Positions 50,752 through 60,047 of a stretch of 64,000 nucleotides of DNA are shown here, piece after piece. The notes under the pieces are model-generated. The model had not been told where the DNA came from and ran no database searches. It worked only from the letters and a program-made list of their open reading frames with translations. This DNA comes from Alphaproteobacteria bacterium (lineage in GTDB: Bacteria > Pseudomonadota > Alphaproteobacteria > Micropepsales > Micropepsaceae), in NCBI GenBank assembly GCA_947467345.1, contig CANIHD010000006.1, positions 1 to 64,000 of the forward strand. Direction: 5' to 3'. Within the stretch, counting starts at the first letter, position 1. Each line of letters opens with the position of its first letter. The translations under genes and the position numbers were made by a program.

Positions 50752-52394
50752 CACACCAGCCGCGATTGCTGAACCGCCGCGCTTACGAATGACGCGAATA
50801 ACGGATGCGGATCCAGCGGCTTCGATTTCAATTCGGGATGAAACTGCACGCCGATGAACCAAGGGTGGTCGGGAATCTCGACGATCTCCGGCAGCAGGCC
50901 ATCGGGCGATAGGCCCGAGAACACCAAGCCTTTTTGCTCGAGCTGCTCGCGGTAATTGATGTTCACTTCGTAGCGATGGCGATGGCGTTCGCTGATCGTA
51001 TTGGAGCCATATATTTCCGCAACGCGGCTGCCCGGCGTCAGGATGGCGTCATAGGCGCCGAGGCGCATAGTGCCGCCCATGTCGACATCCGATGCGCGCT
51101 TTTCAACTTGATTGCCGCGCACCCATTCCGTCATCAACGCGATGACCGGGTGGCGCGGAACTTCTGATTTGTTTTTCGCGAACTCAGTGGAACCAGCGCC
51201 CTGGAGGTGGGCCAAATTGCGCGCCGCCTCGATCACCGCCATTTGCATACCGAAGCAGATACCGAAAAACGGCACCTGTTTGGTACGCGCGAATGTAACC
51301 GCGCTGATTTTTCCTTCCGTGCCGCGCTCGCCAAATCCGCCCGGAACGAGAATACCATTCATCTCTTCGAGATAGACGGCAGCGTCGTTTTTCTCGAAGA
51401 CCTCGCTTTCCATCCATTGGATGTTGACGCGCACATTATTGGCCAGCCCGCCGTGATGGAGCGCTTCGATGAGGGATTTGTAGGAATCCTTCACCTGCAT
51501 ATATTTGCCGACGATGGCGATCTTCACCTCGCCTTCGGGCTTGGTGAAGCGGGCGACGACATCGCGCCAGCGTGTGAGATCAGGCGGCGGCGCGTCCTTG
51601 ATACCGAATACATTCAGTACCTGCGTGTCGAACCCCTCGGCGTGGTAACGCGCGGGCGCGTCATAGATAGTATCGAGATGAAGCGCCTGGATAACGCGTT
51701 CCGTTTTTACATTGCAGAACAGAGCGATCTTGCGCCGGTCGTCGACGGGGATTTCCTTGTCGGAGCGGCACAGCAATATATCGGGCTGAATACCGATGCC
51801 GCGCAATTCCTTCACCGAATGCTGTGTCGGCTTGGTCTTCAATTCGCCGGCGCTCGTTATGTACGGCACCAAGGTGAGATGCACGTAGGCGGCGCGCTCG
51901 GGGCCAAGCTCGTTGCCGAGTTGGCGAATGGCTTCAAAGAACGGCAGGCCTTCAATATCGCCGACCGTGCCGCCGATCTCGCACAGCAGGAAATCCACGT
52001 CGCCGTGGCCCGCCATCACGAATTCTTTGATCGCGTCGGTGACGTGCGGAATGACCTGGATGGTTGAACCCAGATAGCCGCCCCTGCGCTCTTTGGCGAT
52101 GATTTCCTGATAGATGCGCCCCGCGGTCACGTTGTCCGATTTGGACGACGCCACGCCGGTGAAGCGCTCATAATGCCCGAGATCGAGGTCCGTCTCCGCG
52201 CCATCGTCGGTGACGTAAACCTCGCCGTGCTGATAGGGGCTCATGGTCCCCGGATCCACATTCAGATAGGGATCGAGCTTCCGCAAACGCACTGTGTAAC
52301 CGCGCGCTTGAAGGAGCGCACCCAGAGCCGCTGAAGCCAAACCCTTTCCGAGGGAAGAGACCACGCCGCCGGTTATGAAGATCAACCGCGCCAT
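50751..52394 (-). CDS. pyrG: CTP synthase
   Basis: CTP synthase aminates UTP with glutamine and ATP. The 547-aa protein has the synthetase P-loop [21 protein letters not shown] at the start, the [12 protein letters not shown] motif and a C-terminal glutamine amidotransferase domain with the nucleophile in [19 protein letters not shown] and [11 protein letters not shown]. The order secG-pyrG-kdsA-eno is conserved in alphaproteobacteria. Confidence 0.97.
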   Translation of the reverse strand: MARLIFITGGVVSSLGKGLASAALGALLQARGYTVRLRKLDPYLNVDPGTMSPYQHGEVYVTDDGAETDLDLGHYERFTGVASSKSDNVTAGRIYQEIIAKERRGGYLGSTIQVIPHVTDAIKEFVMAGHGDVDFLLCEIGGTVGDIEGLPFFEAIRQLGNELGPERAAYVHLTLVPYITSAGELKTKPTQHSVKELRGIGIQPDILLCRSDKEIPVDDRRKIALFCNVKTERVIQALHLDTIYDAPARYHAEGFDTQVLNVFGIKDAPPPDLTRWRDVVARFTKPEGEVKIAIVGKYMQVKDSYKSLIEALHHGGLANNVRVNIQWMESEVFEKNDAAVYLEEMNGILVPGGFGERGTEGKISAVTFARTKQVPFFGICFGMQMAVIEAARNLAHLQGAGSTEFAKNKSEVPRHPVIALMTEWVRGNQVEKRASDVDMGGTMRLGAYDAILTPGSRVAEIYGSNTISERHRHRYEVNINYREQLEQKGLVFSGLSPDGLLPEIVEIPDHPWFIGVQFHPELKSKPLDPHPLFASFVSAAVQQSRLV

Positions 52395-52570
52395 GGAATT
52401 GCACCATGTCGTAAGCGGGCTGCCTGCTCAAGCGCTTTCATTCCGTGCATCGACTTATCCAGATGTGGCGGCGCAAAAATATTTACCGCGAAGAGGCGAT
52501 TTTTTCGGAAATCGCAAATGCGTCGCACCGCGCTCGATACAGCGCGCGAAATTCCGAATCACAAATCGTA

Positions 52571-52960
52571 CTATTGGGCCGGCGGCACGCTCGGAAGGGT
52601 CGGCGGCGCGGCAGCAGGCGGTGCAGCCGCAGGTGCGGGAGCCGACGGTAAAACCGGTGGACCGGCGGGAGCGCCGGGCGCCGTCGGGGCGCCAGGTGTC
52701 GCAGGCGCCAAAATGGACGACGGTTGCCGCGCGCCCAACGTCATAAAGGTGAGCGTCAGGCTGGTGACGAAAAACAATATGCCGAGAATCGCCGTGGTGC
52801 GCGTCAATGCGCTGGCAGAGCCGCGCGGACCAAATAGACCGCCAATGCCCGAACCGCTGCCGCCAATGCCCAGCGCGCCGCCTTCGGAGCGTTGCAGCAA
52901 GATGACCACGATCAGCGCCATGGCGATGAACAGGTGAATGACGATAACGAGCGTGTGCAT
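52571..52960 (-). CDS. secG: Preprotein translocase subunit SecG
   Basis: SecG is the small stimulating subunit of the SecYEG translocon. The 129-aa protein has two TM helices (LVIVIHLFIAMALIVVILLQ and TAILGILFFVTSLTLTFMTLG) with the typical RSEGGALGIGGSGSG loop between them. After residue 85 comes a long Pro/Ala tail, longer than in E. coli (110 aa in total). The ATG 52960 gives the canonical N-terminus. tpiA and pyrG flank it in the usual order. Confidence 0.9.
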   Translation of the reverse strand: MHTLVIVIHLFIAMALIVVILLQRSEGGALGIGGSGSGIGGLFGPRGSASALTRTTAILGILFFVTSLTLTFMTLGARQPSSILAPATPGAPTAPGAPAGPPVLPSAPAPAAAPPAAAPPTLPSVPPAQ

Positions 52961-53092
52961 ACAGCGACTCAAATGAGAAATAGGCGATTCCTAAGAACCG
53001 GCAGGCGGCTTCAAGCCCCCTGAAGCGGCGTTGCATAGACGAAAGTCCGGCCGGAAGGAAGTGCCCTCCCGATAACCCGGCCGCGCCTGAGC

Positions 53093-54067
53093 CTAGCTCG
53101 CGATCGCGATCAGGCGATCCATCCGCGCAACGACCGCGTCTAGCTCATTAAGCTGGCTGGAAAGACTGATGTTTGGCGAAAAGTTACGGCTGAGGCTCAG
53201 CGCCGCGTCACCTAGGAGGAGCAGAGGCGGACCAATATCGGCGATCCCGTGACCATGAGACTTCCCGAACATGGTCATGGTTCTGATGGTGTCTAGCGCG
53301 GATTCGATGGCTTGGCAGTGGCCGTGCAGCGCGGTTTCTTGGGATTCCCACGCGCGCCGGGAGATGTCGATATTCAGTGACTCTATGCGATTGAGCATTT
53401 CAGCGAATTCGCGCTTACCCGGCATACGTGTTTCGAGCAACCGCCATTGAACGCAGAGGTGATAGGCAGCTCTTCGCATCTTCTCCTGATTTAAGGTGGT
53501 CCGCCCTACCCGCACGGTACGCGCCACTTTGTGCTCCGCTTCTTCTGCGGTCAGTGTCGGGTCAGTCCTGATCTGAAGCGAATTGGGCGCTTCGAAGGAC
53601 TCGAAATCGGTGCGGCCAGGCTCGCGCCGCCGGTCCGGTCCCACATATTCGGCGGTCACAACGAAATTTTTGCGCCGCTCGATCTGGTGTTTGATTCGCT
53701 CGGCAAGAACGCCCGTGGAAAACGGCCGCGCTATGAGGTCATCAGCACCCGCGTTGAGAACCTGCGTAACAATCTCGCCATCACGCCGCCATGTGGTGCC
53801 AATGATGACCTTGAAGGGATTCTCTCCAATCGCGCCTTGACGAATGGATTGAATGAACTGGCAGACGTTACCCTCAGACCCCATCGCTTCAAGGAGCAAC
53901 AGATCCGGCGACACTTGCTCCGTCATTTTCGAAAGCGAGTCGAACGATGACGCGAGATGAACGTTACGGAAGCCAAGACTGTGCAGCGACGCAACAGTGG
54001 CATTCCGATTAGCCGTCACGGAATCGTAGACGACAATTTCCGCAAATTGATACGACCTCAACTTCAT
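53093..54067 (-). CDS. Receiver-domain-like protein with degenerate phosphorylation site
   Basis: The 324-aa protein begins with a response-regulator receiver fold (residues 8-130: [57 protein letters not shown]). The phospho-acceptor Asp is Glu (LLLLEAMG) and the switch Lys is Arg (IARPFS), so a phosphate-independent role is likely. The rest is a helical domain with no DNA-binding or output motif that I recognise. ATG 54067 fits the domain start better than 54109. It lies between secG and tpiA and breaks their usual neighbourhood. Confidence 0.75.
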   Translation of the reverse strand: MKLRSYQFAEIVVYDSVTANRNATVASLHSLGFRNVHLASSFDSLSKMTEQVSPDLLLLEAMGSEGNVCQFIQSIRQGAIGENPFKVIIGTTWRRDGEIVTQVLNAGADDLIARPFSTGVLAERIKHQIERRKNFVVTAEYVGPDRRREPGRTDFESFEAPNSLQIRTDPTLTAEEAEHKVARTVRVGRTTLNQEKMRRAAYHLCVQWRLLETRMPGKREFAEMLNRIESLNIDISRRAWESQETALHGHCQAIESALDTIRTMTMFGKSHGHGIADIGPPLLLLGDAALSLSRNFSPNISLSSQLNELDAVVARMDRLIAIAS

Positions 54068-54207
54068 GGTCGTTAGGCCCCCCAGTGCACCCGCCCAGGT
54101 AACACGCAAGGAACTAACCCAAGATCGAAATTGGCGATCAAACTTATCGTGTTATTACCAAAACTTATGGCGGCTTACGGAACGCAAACTTAACCACACG
54201 CTTATTC

Positions 54208-54966
54208 TCAGCTACGCCCCTGCAATGGCGCCGCCAATGCAATGGCCAGAAAGTCGGCGGCCTTCAGACTGGCGGCGCCGATTAGGGCACCACCTACATC
54301 CCGCACGGCCAATATTTCCGCTGCATTTGCCGGCTTTACCGATCCGCCATAGAGAATGCGGATCGCCTTACCTTCTTGTCCGAACCGGTCGACCAAAACG
54401 CCGCGGATGGAAGCGTGCACCTCCGCGATCTGTGCCACGGTGGGGGTTCGTCCCGTACCGATCGCCCAAACCGGTTCATAAGCGACAATTAAATCATGTG
54501 CGCGCGTGGTTTCCGGAATACTTCCGCCTAGCTGCGCAGCCACCACTGCGAGCGCCCGGCCGGCGCCCCGGTCGGTCTCCGTCTCTCCGACGCAAAGGAT
54601 CGCACTGAGGCCGGCGCGCTGCGCCGCCTTCACCTTGGCCGCCACCGCGGCATCGGTTTCGCCATGGTACTGGCGCCGTTCGGAGTGCCCCACGATCACA
54701 TGACTGGCACCGGCATCCTTCAGCATCTCGGCGGAAATATCACCGGTGAACGCGCCCGAGGCTTCGGCATGGCAGTCTTGGCCGCCGACCACGATGGGGC
54801 TATCGCCCGCTTCCTTCGCCACGGCGCTGATTAAAGTCGCCGGGGGGCACACCAGGATTTCAGCCGCCACGCCGTTTTCCGCGAGGCCGCGCTCCAGCGT
54901 CCGAATTTCCGCCAGGGCGGCACGCAGGCCATTCATTTTCCAGTTTCCGGCCAACAGGCAGCGCAT
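54208..54966 (-). CDS. tpiA: Triosephosphate isomerase
   Basis: TpiA interconverts dihydroxyacetone phosphate and glyceraldehyde 3-phosphate. The 252-aa TIM barrel has the catalytic set: Lys in GNWKMNG, His in [12 protein letters not shown] and Glu in [14 protein letters not shown] 54966 has GGAG 6 nt upstream; ATG 54972 abuts that site and is less likely. Divergent from the ppiD-like gene, with a 137-bp promoter region. Confidence 0.95.
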   Translation of the reverse strand: MRCLLAGNWKMNGLRAALAEIRTLERGLAENGVAAEILVCPPATLISAVAKEAGDSPIVVGGQDCHAEASGAFTGDISAEMLKDAGASHVIVGHSERRQYHGETDAAVAAKVKAAQRAGLSAILCVGETETDRGAGRALAVVAAQLGGSIPETTRAHDLIVAYEPVWAIGTGRTPTVAQIAEVHASIRGVLVDRFGQEGKAIRILYGGSVKPANAAEILAVRDVGGALIGAASLKAADFLAIALAAPLQGRS

Positions 54967-55103
54967 GAACATCTCCGATAATCGAAAAAAATGGCCGTCA
55001 AAAGGTGGCAAAGTACGGCAAACGGGGCTTGTCCCCTGTGCTTGCTGTCGTCTAAGCCCCTCCCTATCATTCGAAACGTCCCCAATCCAAGCCGGATATC
55101 CCT

Positions 55104-56990
55104 ATGCTCAGTGTCCTTCGCCGCTCGGCCAAGACCCAAGTGGCCAAAGTCATCATCGGAGCCCTGGCGCTTGCCTTCGCTCTTTGGGGCGTGAACGACA
55201 TCTTCCGCGGCGCCATCAACAATGTCGTTGCCCGCGTCGGCGGCACCGAGATCACGCTTCCCGCGTATGACGGCGAGCTGCGGCAGGAAATGCGCCGCAT
55301 GAGCCTGCAGACGCAGGGAGACATCACCCTGGAGCAATTGCGCACCATGGGTATGGATCGCATCATTCTCGACCGCATGATCGCGCGCATCGCGCTTGAT
55401 CAGATGGCGACCCGTCTGGGCCTGACTGTGTCAGCGGAAGTGGCCAGCGCCGAAATTCGAAAACAGGCAGCATTTTTCGGTGCCGACGGAACGTTCAATT
55501 ACCCGCAATTCCTGCAGCAGATTCAACAGGCGGGTTTCACCGAAGCCGCCTATGTCCAACGCACGCGTGAGGATTTGGCGCGCGAACAATTGACGGGTTC
55601 GACCAGCGGGGGCTTGGTACCGCCGCCCGGCATGTCACGCATGGTCTATGATCTGATCAATGAAACGCGAACTGCCGAATATGTTGTGCTGACCGACGCG
55701 GATGCGGGGAATGTGGCCGCACCGACCGACGCACAACTTGCCGAGTATCATAAAGCTCACCCCGACCAATTCAGCCATCCGGAGTTTCGCAGCTTCGACC
55801 ATGTCGAAATCTCGCCGGCGTCTGTCACCGACAAGGTGGAGGTCACCGAAGACGATTTGCAGGAAGCCTATCGGACCCAGCGCGCGACGTTTGAAACGCC
55901 GGAACAGCGTGAGATTGAACAGATCACATTTCCGGATCAAGCTGCGGCGGACGCTGCCGCCGCGCGCCTGAAGTCCGGCACCGCTTTCACCACTGTCGCC
56001 CAAGAGCGCGGGCTGAGCGCCGACGACATCAAAATCGGCAATCAGACGGCCGCCAACATGGACGCGCGGCTTGCGCGCGTCGCCTTCTCAACGCCGGAAG
56101 GTGCGGCCTCAGTGCCGGTCCAGGGCCCGTTCGGCTGGGTGATCTTGCGCGTTGCCAAAGTCACGCCTGCCACGACCAAGACATTTGAAGAGATGCGCGA
56201 ACCCTTGCGCGCCACACTCACACGCGCGCGCGCCGTCGGACACATGCAGGAATTGTCGAGCATGTTTGAAGACGAACGGGCCGGCGGCGGAACACTTGCC
56301 GATGCGGCCAAGAAACTCGGCTTGCAAGTAAAAACCGTCGCCAGCGTCGATCAGATGGGCATGACCCCGCAAGGCGCCAAAGCCGAGTCTCCGGCTTCGT
56401 CCGATTTTCTCGAGCATGTGTTCATCATGGAAGACGGCGACGAGAGTGATCCCTTCCAAACGATGGATCAGAATTATTATGTCGTGAAGCTAAATGAAGT
56501 TACCCCGGCAGCTCTGAAGCCGCTGGGCGAAGTTCGCGACGCCGTCACCCAAGGTTATATCGCGCAGGCGCGCGCCGAAGCCTTGCGCAAGCGCGCCGAT
56601 GAATTGGCCACACAGGCGAAAACATCTGGCCTGGCACAGGCTACATCTGCTTTGGGTCGCACGCCGGTTAGAACCATGCCGCTGAAGCGTGACGCAAATA
56701 GCGACGTGCTCAGCCCCATCGTGTTGCAGCAAATATTCGCGGTACCGGTCGGCGACGCCGTGGCGGGACCGGGCGTGCAGCCGCTCACCTATATTGTCGC
56801 GCGCGTTGCGGACGCACAGCACGCCGCGCCAGATCTTACGAGCGGAGAATTTATCGGCTTGCGTCGCGCGGTGGGCGAACAGATGGGCGCCGATATGAAT
56901 CAGACTCTTGCAGCCGCCGCCCGTGAACAAGCCGGCGTCACCATTTACCCCGAAGTGATTCAGCAGCTCTTCGCCGAACCGGTTCAGTAG
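55104..56990 (+). CDS. Peptidyl-prolyl cis-trans isomerase, PpiD/SurA type
   Basis: This 628-aa protein is anchored by one N-terminal TM helix (AKVIIGALALAFALWGVNDIF) and has a SurA-N chaperone domain (VVARVGGTEITLPAYDGELRQEMRRM...). A parvulin-like PPIase domain (about 270-370, FPDQAAADAAAARLKSGTAFTTVAQERG) and a second C-terminal domain follow. PpiD helps proteins leaving the Sec translocon to fold in the periplasm. The trpE ATG is 4 bp after its stop, so they share a transcript; ppiD-trpE is a known alphaproteobacterial pair. Confidence 0.88.
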   Translation: MLSVLRRSAKTQVAKVIIGALALAFALWGVNDIFRGAINNVVARVGGTEITLPAYDGELRQEMRRMSLQTQGDITLEQLRTMGMDRIILDRMIARIALDQMATRLGLTVSAEVASAEIRKQAAFFGADGTFNYPQFLQQIQQAGFTEAAYVQRTREDLAREQLTGSTSGGLVPPPGMSRMVYDLINETRTAEYVVLTDADAGNVAAPTDAQLAEYHKAHPDQFSHPEFRSFDHVEISPASVTDKVEVTEDDLQEAYRTQRATFETPEQREIEQITFPDQAAADAAAARLKSGTAFTTVAQERGLSADDIKIGNQTAANMDARLARVAFSTPEGAASVPVQGPFGWVILRVAKVTPATTKTFEEMREPLRATLTRARAVGHMQELSSMFEDERAGGGTLADAAKKLGLQVKTVASVDQMGMTPQGAKAESPASSDFLEHVFIMEDGDESDPFQTMDQNYYVVKLNEVTPAALKPLGEVRDAVTQGYIAQARAEALRKRADELATQAKTSGLAQATSALGRTPVRTMPLKRDANSDVLSPIVLQQIFAVPVGDAVAGPGVQPLTYIVARVADAQHAAPDLTSGEFIGLRRAVGEQMGADMNQTLAAAAREQAGVTIYPEVIQQLFAEPVQ

Positions 56991-56994
56991 GCGA

Positions 56995-58506
56995 ATGAGT
57001 CTCGCTCCAAGTTTCACGGTCTTTGCCGCTGCATACGACAAAGGCAAGCCGCAGGCGCTGTACACGCGTCTAGTCGCCGATCTGGAAACACCGGTTTCGG
57101 CGTTCATGAAACTCTGCGGTTCACGCGCCAACACGTTTCTTCTGGAAAGCGTGCAGGGCGGCGAGAGCAGAGGCCGCTATTCCGTGGTGGGTTTGAAGCC
57201 GGATCTGATCTGGCGCTGCCGCGACGGTGTGGCCGAAATCAACCGTAATGCAGCGCAAGATTCCGAACGCTTTGTGCCCGACGAGCCGGCGGGCAAGCCT
57301 CTGGAATCGCTGCGGCGGCTTGTGGCCGAGGTGCATATGGAATTGCCGGATGGCCTGCCACCGATGGCGGTCGGGCTCTTCGGCTATCTCGGCTACGATC
57401 TGGTGCGGCAGATGGAGCGTCTTCCATCGCCGCCGCCCGATGTGTTGGGCCTGCCCGACGCGACAATGTTGCGGCCCACCATAACCGCCATCTTCGACAA
57501 TATTCGCGACGAGATCACTCTGGTGACGCCGGTATGGCCCGATTCCAAGGTGAGCGCGCGCGACGCCTATGACCGCGCTGCCGCGCGCCTGAAGGAAACG
57601 GAAGACGATCTGGCCAAGCCTGTGCCGGCAGCGTCGGCCCAGACCGCTGCGCCGATGGTCGGAGAGGCGCAATCCAACACCACGCACGCCGAATATCTCG
57701 CGACGGTCGAGAAGGCGAAGTCCTATATCCGCGCCGGCGATATTTTTCAGGTCGTGCCCAGTCAGCGTTTCCGGCGCACCTTTACGCTGCCGCCGCTCTC
57801 GCTTTATCGCGCGCTGCGCCGGACGAACCCGTCGCCATTTCTCTATTTCCTGAACATGCCGGGCTTCGCCATTGTCGGCTCAAGTCCGGAAATTCTGGTG
57901 CGCCTGCGCGACGGCGTGGTGACGATCCGCCCGATTGCCGGCACGCGTCCGCGCGGCAAGACGCCGGAGGAAGATCAGCGACACGCCGACGACCTCCAAG
58001 CTGATCCGAAGGAACTTTCCGAGCATTTGATGCTGCTCGATCTTGGCCGCAACGATGTGGGCCGGGTGGCCGAAATCGGCAGCGTGCATGTGACCGATCA
58101 ATTCTTCATCGAGCGCTACAGTCACGTCATGCATTTGGTGTCGAATGTCGAAGGCCGCGCACGGCCGGGCCTCGATGCCGTGGATGCGCTGATCGCGGGA
58201 TTCCCCGCCGGCACGCTTTCCGGCGCGCCCAAAGTTCGCGCGATGGAAATCATCGACGAATTCGAAAAGGAAAAACGCGGCGTCTATGCCGGCGCGGTCG
58301 GCTATTTTGCTGCCAACGGCTCCATGGACACCTGCATCGTGCTGCGCACGGCCGTGGTCAAAGACGGCGTGATGTATGTTCAGGCCGGCGGCGGTGTGGT
58401 TGCCGACAGCGACCCCGAAGCCGAATATCAGGAAACGGTCAACAAGGCGAAGGCCTTAATGGCCGCCGCTGACGAAGCTTTGCGTTTCGCGGCGACGTCT
58501 CGCTAA
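56995..58506 (+). CDS. trpE: Anthranilate synthase component I
   Basis: TrpE makes anthranilate from chorismate, with TrpG supplying ammonia, as the first tryptophan-specific step. The 503-aa protein has the tryptophan feedback motif LLESVQGGE (residues 49-57) and the catalytic chorismate domain (GSSPEILVRLRDGVVTIRPIAGTRPRG, DLGRNDVGRVAEIGSV, GFPAGTLSGAPKVRAM). The partner trpG begins 5.1 kb further on, beyond nrdAB and an insertion sequence. Confidence 0.97.
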   Translation: MSLAPSFTVFAAAYDKGKPQALYTRLVADLETPVSAFMKLCGSRANTFLLESVQGGESRGRYSVVGLKPDLIWRCRDGVAEINRNAAQDSERFVPDEPAGKPLESLRRLVAEVHMELPDGLPPMAVGLFGYLGYDLVRQMERLPSPPPDVLGLPDATMLRPTITAIFDNIRDEITLVTPVWPDSKVSARDAYDRAAARLKETEDDLAKPVPAASAQTAAPMVGEAQSNTTHAEYLATVEKAKSYIRAGDIFQVVPSQRFRRTFTLPPLSLYRALRRTNPSPFLYFLNMPGFAIVGSSPEILVRLRDGVVTIRPIAGTRPRGKTPEEDQRHADDLQADPKELSEHLMLLDLGRNDVGRVAEIGSVHVTDQFFIERYSHVMHLVSNVEGRARPGLDAVDALIAGFPAGTLSGAPKVRAMEIIDEFEKEKRGVYAGAVGYFAANGSMDTCIVLRTAVVKDGVMYVQAGGGVVADSDPEAEYQETVNKAKALMAAADEALRFAATSR

Positions 58507-58546
58507 GGCTGACGGCACAGCCGACGAAAACTCGACGGAGGCAGGC

Positions 58547-58963
58547 ATGCTACGCGACGACGGCGAACACGGTGGAGAGGGCGGCCGCGGTCCACGCCCG
58601 TCGCGTAATGTCTTCGGCGAGAAATTGGAATCGTGCTCGACCAAGCCGATGACGGGATTTTTCCGCAACGGATGCTGCGACACCAGCGCCGAAGATTTCG
58701 GCAGCCATACGGTTTGCGTCGTACTGACCGTTGAGTTCTTGGCGTTCTCGAAATCAGCCGGCAACGATCTCTCGACGCCAATGCCCTCTTACGGATTTCC
58801 CGGACTGAAACCCGGCGAGCGTTGGTGCCTATGCGCGCCGCGCTGGCAAGAAGCGTTCGTTGGCGGAGCCGCGCCGCGCGTCGTGTTGCGCGCAACGCAT
58901 GAGGGCGCACTCGACTATTGCACCCTCGCCGACCTTAAGCGTTTCGCCATCGACCTCGCCTGA
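58547..58963 (+). CDS. DUF2237 family protein
   Basis: The 138-aa protein carries the DUF2237 pattern: NVFGEKLESCSTKPMTGFFRNGCCDTSAEDFGSHTVCVVLT, FSKSAGNDLSTPMPSYGFPGLKPGERWCLCAPRWQEA. Many conserved Cys and Asp residues suggest a metal site, but the role is unknown. It follows trpE by 40 bp and ends 1 bp from the stop of nrdB on the other strand. Confidence 0.87.
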   Translation: MLRDDGEHGGEGGRGPRPSRNVFGEKLESCSTKPMTGFFRNGCCDTSAEDFGSHTVCVVLTVEFLAFSKSAGNDLSTPMPSYGFPGLKPGERWCLCAPRWQEAFVGGAAPRVVLRATHEGALDYCTLADLKRFAIDLA

Positions 58964-58964
58964 T

Positions 58965-60047
58965 CTACACGGCTTCCCGCGCGCGGCGGCGCTCGAAAGA
59001 TGCCCAAACCCCGCCGTCGCCGTCCCAGCTGCCCTTCGTCGCGCCTTTGGAGTACTCGGTTGAACGCTGCTCGAAGAAATTGGCGTGCTCGACGCCATTC
59101 AGGATTTCGATCAACCAGGGTAGCGGATGGGGCCGCACTTGACGATAGCCACTTTCTTCGGACGCGAAATATCCGAACATCGGCGTGAGTTTCAGCTGCG
59201 TCAGGCGCCAATCGGCGACATAGCGGACATAGGATTTGATCTCTTCCGCCTTCATGCCTTCGATGTTGCCGAGGCCAAAAGCGAGATCGACAAAGCCTTC
59301 TTCGAGCCCAACCATGGTTTTCGCGACATCGGCGATGTCATCACGCACGGCTTTGGTCACCGCGCCGGTCTCATGATCCCATTCGTGAAAGAGCCGAATG
59401 ATGCCTTCGCAATGCAGGCTTTCGTCGCGCACCGACCAGGAGACGATCTGCCCCATGCCGTTCATTTTGTTGTGGCGCGGGAAGTTTAGCAGCATGGCGA
59501 AGCTGGCGAAGAGCGACATGCCTTCCGTGAAGGCGCCGAACATCGCCAGCGTGCGGGCGACGTCCGCAACCGTGCCGACGCCGAAACTATGCATATAGTC
59601 CGCCTTGTCGCGCATCTCACGATAGTCGCGGAAGGCTTCGAATTCCGCCTTCGGCATGCCAAGCGTTTTCAGCAGCAGCGCATAGGCGTCGATATGCACC
59701 GTCTCCATATTGGAGAAGGCGGCCATCATCATCTGAATTTCCAGCGGCTGAAAAATCGGCACGTAGCGTTTCAAATAATTGTCGCCCACTTCAACGTCGG
59801 ACTGCGTGAAGAAGCGAAAGATCTGCGTCAGCAAATGCCGCTCTTCCGGGCTTATGCGATCGGATGCCCAATCCTTGATGTCGCTGCCGAGCGGGACTTC
59901 TTCGCCGAGCCAATGGGTCTGCTGCTGGCGCTTCCAGAAATCATAGGCCCATGGATAGCGGCTGATATCGTAGGTGCCGGTCTGGTTCAGCAGACCCACC
60001 TGCCCTTTGCCGATCAATGTGCGCGGATCGACGCTGCCCAAAATCAT
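58965..60047 (-). CDS. nrdB: Class Ia ribonucleotide reductase beta subunit
   Basis: NrdB supplies the tyrosyl radical for NrdA. The 360-aa protein has the di-iron ligands and radical Tyr in METVHIDAYALL, the second carboxylate helix FTEGMSLFASFAML and the ligand pair RDESLHCEGI. ATG 60047 overlaps the nrdA TGA (ATGA); other in-frame starts at 60053 (ATG) and 60062 (GTG) are possible. It is oxygen-dependent and B12-independent. Confidence 0.93.
   Translation of the reverse strand: MILGSVDPRTLIGKGQVGLLNQTGTYDISRYPWAYDFWKRQQQTHWLGEEVPLGSDIKDWASDRISPEERHLLTQIFRFFTQSDVEVGDNYLKRYVPIFQPLEIQMMMAAFSNMETVHIDAYALLLKTLGMPKAEFEAFRDYREMRDKADYMHSFGVGTVADVARTLAMFGAFTEGMSLFASFAMLLNFPRHNKMNGMGQIVSWSVRDESLHCEGIIRLFHEWDHETGAVTKAVRDDIADVAKTMVGLEEGFVDLAFGLGNIEGMKAEEIKSYVRYVADWRLTQLKLTPMFGYFASEESGYRQVRPHPLPWLIEILNGVEHANFFEQRSTEYSKGATKGSWDGDGGVWASFERRRAREAV

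Noticed and set aside
53041-53085. GTCCGG..CCGGAAGGAAG resembling the apical loop of SRP RNA or the 5' part of RNase P RNA
   Set aside because: The CCGGAAGG tetraloop is not flanked by the needed AGGT/AGCA internal-loop strands, and the 115-bp gap is too short for RNase P RNA. No closing stem was found.
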